A stretch of 20,345 nucleotides of DNA, from positions 1 through 20,345 of the IMG/VR virus record IMGVR_UViG_3300025806_000294; one strand, written 5' to 3'. Every line of letters starts with the position of its first letter. Position 1 is the first letter of the stretch. The position numbers were made by a program, and so were the translations under genes. Source of the stretch: a virus. The notes under the pieces are model-generated. The model was not told the origin of the DNA and searched no databases. It saw nothing but the letters and a program-made list of their open reading frames with translations. Shown here piece by piece: positions 17,543 to 20,345 of this stretch.

Positions 17543-18439
17543 TTATGCTGTACGTGTCCAGATTGCAATAGCAATGTATGGCATACGGTTATCAAAAGAT
17601 TGACCACCACCTGTAGGCGCTGACTCAAACTGAGGGCTTCCTACGACACTTGCGCTAGAGCCTTCTGGTTGACTACCACTAGATGATCTGTTTTCACGAA
17701 CCTCTATTGTAGTTGTGTGCGTGTGTGCCGGTATTTGGTCAACTGTTAGGGTTTGACTTTCAGAACCGTGAGAGTCTACCCCTAAAGCGTACTCAGGGTC
17801 AGCTACAGTAGTCTTAAGACCAACAAGAGCTTTACCGGACGCATACCGTTCCCATGTGCCACCAAATATAGAAGCGGGGGTAACAGATGTAGTAGTTAAG
17901 TATAAAGCCCCTACTGGGTATGCGGCAAGGCCTGAAACGGCTGCAGCAGTCGTATTAAGAGTTGTACTTCCAAAGAAGCTTGTAGTTGTGCTGCCTGTAA
18001 TAGCACCTGTTAAGTTTATAGTTTTATTAGTAGAAAAGTAACCTGATTGTACAGGGTAGGGGTTAAGTAACTCCCAAGAAGAGTTTACAGCATTCCACAT
18101 TAACTCGTGGTAAGCCCCTACTTTAATCATGCCTTGTGCTAAAGCCACATTACCAAAAACTGTAATAGGGCTTATACCGGTACTGTTAATGTTTATTGTA
18201 GAACCGCTTGGTCCATTAGCAACATGAAACAATACGGTGACTCTTTCACCTGCAGTCTTAGTTGCGGCTGGAGAAAAGGCAGCTACATACGCTGTCCCAG
18301 TTCCGGAGGATGTTGCAAAGTCTTTAGAGGTCTTACGGTAATCGTTGATACCATTATTAGCTTTTACAAAGTTTTCCCTTACAGACGCTGTAGTAGGGTT
18401 ACCCTCTTCGGGTTTATTTACGTCAATACCAATAGGCAT
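17543..18439 (-). CDS. Tail collar domain protein (short tail fibre)
   Basis: The 298-residue product has a phage tail-collar fold in its C-terminal half: YPVGALYLTT (174-183), FGGTWERYASGKALVG (192-207), SQTLTVDQIPAHTHT (228-242) and FDNRMPYIAIAIWTRT (282-297). PAHTHT contains the HxH that in T4 fibre trimers binds metal. The N-terminal part (MPIGIDVNKPEEGNPTTAS) is a start often seen in marine phage tail proteins, and residues 55-130 are beta-rich. It precedes the hub gene by 12 bases and begins with ATG at 18439 after AGGAGAG. Inferred role: a second, shorter adsorption fibre or collar beside the long fibre. Confidence 0.85.
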   Translation of the reverse strand: MPIGIDVNKPEEGNPTTASVRENFVKANNGINDYRKTSKDFATSSGTGTAYVAAFSPAATKTAGERVTVLFHVANGPSGSTININSTGISPITVFGNVALAQGMIKVGAYHELMWNAVNSSWELLNPYPVQSGYFSTNKTINLTGAITGSTTTSFFGSTTLNTTAAAVSGLAAYPVGALYLTTTSVTPASIFGGTWERYASGKALVGLKTTVADPEYALGVDSHGSESQTLTVDQIPAHTHTTTIEVRENRSSSGSQPEGSSASVVGSPQFESAPTGGGQSFDNRMPYIAIAIWTRTA

Positions 18440-18457
18440 TATATCTCTCCTGTATTA

Positions 18458-18856
18458 TTATTTATCTCGTTGAACGCCTTTGGCTTTCTCAACGGTCCTC
18501 ATGGCACCTAGGCCAAGCATACCTAATAGCACAGGCATCATCTCTGATAGAGCTATAAGGGGTATAGTGATTGTAGAATTGGATAAAGCAAGCGCAAAGT
18601 TTGCCATCGGTATGACCAAGAAGTTACTTGCCATTCCCAAGCAACATACCCAACCCACAGCTGGCCTCCAACCTGCGACGAATAAACTTTTGTGTTCCGC
18701 TTCTTTCTTATTAACTTCAATCTGAGCTTTAGAAAGTACCTGCGCATGCTCTTGAGCCATGGTTGCAATCTTGTGGGCAATGGCATTCTTCTTGTCTTTG
18801 TCCTCTATAAATTTATCCAGTAGCCCTGTAACAGGCCCTATAAGTTGTGCTAGCAT
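18458..18856 (-). CDS. Holin, GTA 3TM type
   Basis: The 132-residue product matches the layout of the 'holin of 3TMs, for gene-transfer release' family. An N-terminal amphipathic helix (MLAQLIGPVTGLLDKF) is followed by a charged helical region with many Lys/Glu/Gln (18-56), then AGWRPAVGWVCCLG (61-74), the family's GWRP signature, within a first membrane segment (about 59-90), a second segment (about 96-118) and a basic tail. It would form pores in the inner membrane and time lysis. AGGAGAG lies just upstream of the ATG at 18856. No separate endolysin gene is visible nearby; it may lie outside the window. Confidence 0.85.
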   Translation of the reverse strand: MLAQLIGPVTGLLDKFIEDKDKKNAIAHKIATMAQEHAQVLSKAQIEVNKKEAEHKSLFVAGWRPAVGWVCCLGMASNFLVIPMANFALALSNSTITIPLIALSEMMPVLLGMLGLGAMRTVEKAKGVQRDK

Positions 18857-18881
18857 CAGTCCTCTCCTTTTTGTTTAAACG

Positions 18882-19073
18882 TTACTTAGCTTGCAAAGGG
18901 CCTTTAAGTTTCTCTAGCTTTTCTTTTTCTTTCTTTTCAGCAGGAGAAAGATTAAGGTTTTGCATTTGAACATCTTTAGCACGTTTAATCTTCTTCTTCT
19001 TTTTCTTAGCTGCATGGTATTCTTTTAATCCAGCTTCGTCATACTCGTATTCCTTGCCTTTGTACATTGGCAT
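18882..19073 (-). CDS. Small Lys-rich protein
   Basis: This 63-residue protein is strongly basic, with a run of six lysines at residues 24-29 and further KK/EK pairs, and is probably helical. It starts with MPMYKGKEYEYDE, so a second Met three codons in is an alternative start, but AGGAGA is well placed for the first ATG at 19073. It shares a KGPL motif near its C-terminus (KLKGPLQAK) with the next two upstream genes. The charge suggests nucleic-acid binding, for example compacting packaged DNA, but no family is recognised. Confidence 0.7.
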   Translation of the reverse strand: MPMYKGKEYEYDEAGLKEYHAAKKKKKKIKRAKDVQMQNLNLSPAEKKEKEKLEKLKGPLQAK

Positions 19074-19083
19074 TGTTATTCTC

Positions 19084-19485
19084 CTATTTACTTAGTGGAC
19101 CCTTACGGTACTTAGCTGTCTTCTTAGCAATCTTATCTGGTTGCTTAGAGAACTGCTTACCTTTCTTAGTGTCTTCTCGTTTCTTTTTGCTGGTAGCTGC
19201 ATACTCTTTACTAGACAAAGAATCCCTAGCTGCCTTGGGTAAGTATCGTTCACCGGTAGCCTTAGGGCCCCTTGTGCTATTCTTACCAGACTTAGTGCCC
19301 CACTTTTCTTTAGTCCACTTAGTCAAAGACTTCTGCTCTTTAGATTTACTGCCTGAGTAGCCACCACCCATTTCTTTGTAATACTTACCAGCTAACTGCA
19401 TAGCACGGGCTGAATGCTTACCACCCATTTTACGTTTAGCCTTTGCTTTAGCTTTAGCCCATAACTTTGGATGAGTCCTAGCCAT
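19084..19485 (-). CDS. Basic protein joining two small viral domains of unknown function
   Basis: I start this gene at the ATG at 19485 (133 residues), inside a TAATG overlap with the upstream stop and behind AGGTGA; a GTG six bases earlier is less likely. The N-terminal part (residues about 1-45, MARTHPKLWAKAKAKAKRK then KHSARAMQLAGKYYKEMGGGY) and the C-terminal part (about 56-133: SLTKWTKEKWGTKSG, RYLPKAARDSLSSKEYAATS, KRED, KGKQFSKQPDKIAKKTAKYR) each look like separate small domains that I recall from marine phages and large DNA viruses; the second resembles DUF5872 (from memory). It is very basic and ends RKGPLSK. Binding to DNA or to the capsid interior is a guess. Function unknown. Confidence 0.75.
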   Translation of the reverse strand: MARTHPKLWAKAKAKAKRKMGGKHSARAMQLAGKYYKEMGGGYSGSKSKEQKSLTKWTKEKWGTKSGKNSTRGPKATGERYLPKAARDSLSSKEYAATSKKKREDTKKGKQFSKQPDKIAKKTAKYRKGPLSK

Positions 19486-19492
19486 TACCACT
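19481..19492 (-). promoter_or_regulatory. TAATG start/stop overlap fixing the start of the 133-residue gene
   Basis: The stop TAA of the 96-residue gene and the ATG of the next gene share one base at 19485. AGGTGA lies about seven bases upstream. This favours the ATG over the in-frame GTG at 19491 and suggests translational coupling. The same TAATG arrangement occurs at 15767 and 2269. Confidence 0.6.
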
Positions 19493-19775
19493 TCACCTTG
19501 TTAGCCCAGTAAGCTGCTGACAAAGGCCCCTTAGCAATGTTTTTACCATGACGAGCCTTAAAGCTTTTACGCTTAGCTTTCATCTTTGCTCCTTCACCTG
19601 ACTTAGGCTTACCTGCAGTAGATGCGCCTTGCTCTCCAAAGCGAATTGTTTTAATTGTGTCACCTGACTTAGCCACAACTACGTGTGACTTCTTAGGGTG
19701 ACTAGGGGTTCTCTTAGGCTTATTAAACCCAGAGACCCCTGCCCTCTCTAATCGAGGATCTTTTTTACTAGCCAT
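19485..19775 (-). CDS. Small basic marine-phage protein ending SAAYWANKVKW
   Basis: The 96-residue product is a compact basic protein that I recognise by pattern from cyanophages and other marine phages (I recall the label DUF6321, not checked). Markers are DPRLERAGVSGFNKPKRTPS (6-25), HPKKSHVVVAKSGD, IRFGEQGAS, a basic stretch KMKAKRKSFKARHGKNIAKG and the end LSAAYWANKVKW. The Lys/Arg density suggests binding to nucleic acid. No biochemical role is known to me. The ATG at 19775 has AGGAGA upstream, and the gene ends inside the next start. Confidence 0.8.
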   Translation of the reverse strand: MASKKDPRLERAGVSGFNKPKRTPSHPKKSHVVVAKSGDTIKTIRFGEQGASTAGKPKSGEGAKMKAKRKSFKARHGKNIAKGPLSAAYWANKVKW

Positions 19776-19784
19776 TTTATTCTC

Positions 19785-20069
19785 CTACAATAAGTACTTA
19801 ACGCCCATACTTACAAACCCAGCTAGCGTAACCCACATAACCCTCTCAACCCAAAGGTTGGAGGCTATGCTGAGTTCTAGTTTTCGAATACGAGCTTCAT
19901 GGTCATCCATGCGGCTTCGTGTTTCTAAGTACTTAGCTTCGAGTACTGATAGGGTCTTTAAGCTTTGTGCTATATCTTTAAGTGCAGATCTAACATCCTT
20001 CATGTCTTCTGACATGTTTTCTTGTTGGACCTTTAGGGTTGTCATTAAAGCTGTAGTATCGCCATCCAT
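19785..20069 (-). CDS. Coiled-coil protein with C-terminal membrane segment (XhlA-like)
   Basis: The 94-residue product has a long helical, heptad-like region (residues 10-70, including VLEAKYLETRSRMDDHEARIRKLE) followed by one hydrophobic segment (NLWVERVMWVTLAGFVSMGV, 71-90). This is the layout of haemolysin XhlA-type lysis-associated proteins and some holin partners. It would sit in the inner membrane with the coiled coil in the cytoplasm. It lies four genes upstream of the 3TM holin, so it may act with it in lysis. The ATG at 20069 has a GGGGG stretch upstream. A spanin is less likely, since the membrane segment is C-terminal. Confidence 0.7.
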   Translation of the reverse strand: MDGDTTALMTTLKVQQENMSEDMKDVRSALKDIAQSLKTLSVLEAKYLETRSRMDDHEARIRKLELSIASNLWVERVMWVTLAGFVSMGVKYLL

Positions 20070-20081
20070 GGATTAACCCCC

Positions 20082-20333
20082 TTAGTCTTCGAATAAATTG
20101 TTATAAGAAATAAAAGCAGACACTACCTCATCAGTGTGTACTACTGAGCAAATAGCTTGCACTTCAGTTGACTCACCGCTATAGTCGTCACCCGCTGAAA
20201 TTACTTTGCGGCTGTAGGCTGAAGAGATTTCAACGCCATCATCAGTGATTGCTGTCTTGGTGCGTACCTGTACGGCCTTAAACTCGCCAACAATTTCAAT
20301 CTTATCTTCTGTAATTACTTTTTCTAATGCCAT
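20082..20333 (-). CDS. Small acidic phage protein of unknown function
   Basis: This 83-residue protein begins MALEKVITEDKIEIVGEFKA, then VQVRTKTAITDDGVEIS and YSRKVISAGDDYS, with a beta-rich, acidic pattern. Similar short proteins are common in marine phages (recalled), with no known function. The ATG at 20333 is twelve bases from the window edge, so its upstream region is largely unseen; GGA lies about ten bases before it. It is followed after 12 bases by the coiled-coil gene. Confidence 0.7.
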   Translation of the reverse strand: MALEKVITEDKIEIVGEFKAVQVRTKTAITDDGVEISSAYSRKVISAGDDYSGESTEVQAICSVVHTDEVVSAFISYNNLFED

Positions 20334-20345
20334 TATATATATTCC

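Overview
The window is a piece of a tailed-phage genome, most likely a short-tailed (podovirus-type) phage of a marine bacterium. I read 17 genes, all on the minus strand, so transcription runs from the right edge (20345) to the left edge (1). Gaps between genes are all under 30 bp, and five junctions are start/stop overlaps (TAATG or ATGA). I see no tRNA, terminator, integrase, insertion sequence or CRISPR array. The base composition is moderately AT-rich. The marine assignment rests on family resemblance of the small basic proteins and the fibre to proteins I know from cyanophages and other marine phages, not on a search.

Right part (20333 to 18458): six small genes. They are a short acidic hypothetical, a coiled-coil/one-TM lysis-type protein, three very lysine-rich proteins that each contain a KGPL motif, and a holin of the GTA 3TM type. 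Middle part (18439 to 11959): adsorption apparatus. It holds a tail-collar/short-fibre protein, a beta-propeller tail hub like P22 gp10, a 1140-residue trimeric fibre with about 22 consecutive 21-residue repeats and a lambda-J-like C-terminal domain, and a small tail assembly chaperone.

Left part (11943 to 1): the DNA-ejection set. It holds a GNAT-like small protein, a 267-residue ejection protein, a cupin-fold protein, a Gly/Ala-rich protein, an 815-residue Pro/Gln-rich internal protein, a 1581-residue giant and a second giant that is cut by the window edge. The order hub, fibre, then ejection proteins of growing size resembles P22-like and T7-like virion modules. The capsid, portal, terminase and replication genes lie outside the window.

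The most notable points are in the two giants. The 1581-residue protein carries a complete GH24 lysozyme domain (Glu66, Asp75, Thr81) followed directly by a staphylococcal-nuclease-like domain with nearly all catalytic residues in place. This suggests an ejected protein that opens the cell wall and also cuts nucleic acid. The partial giant next to it contains a block that aligns with the region following the DxxGR motif of T7-type RNA polymerases, so it may be a virion-packaged RNA polymerase. Both giants share a 13-residue N-terminal motif (9 of 13 identical) that could be a packaging or sorting tag.
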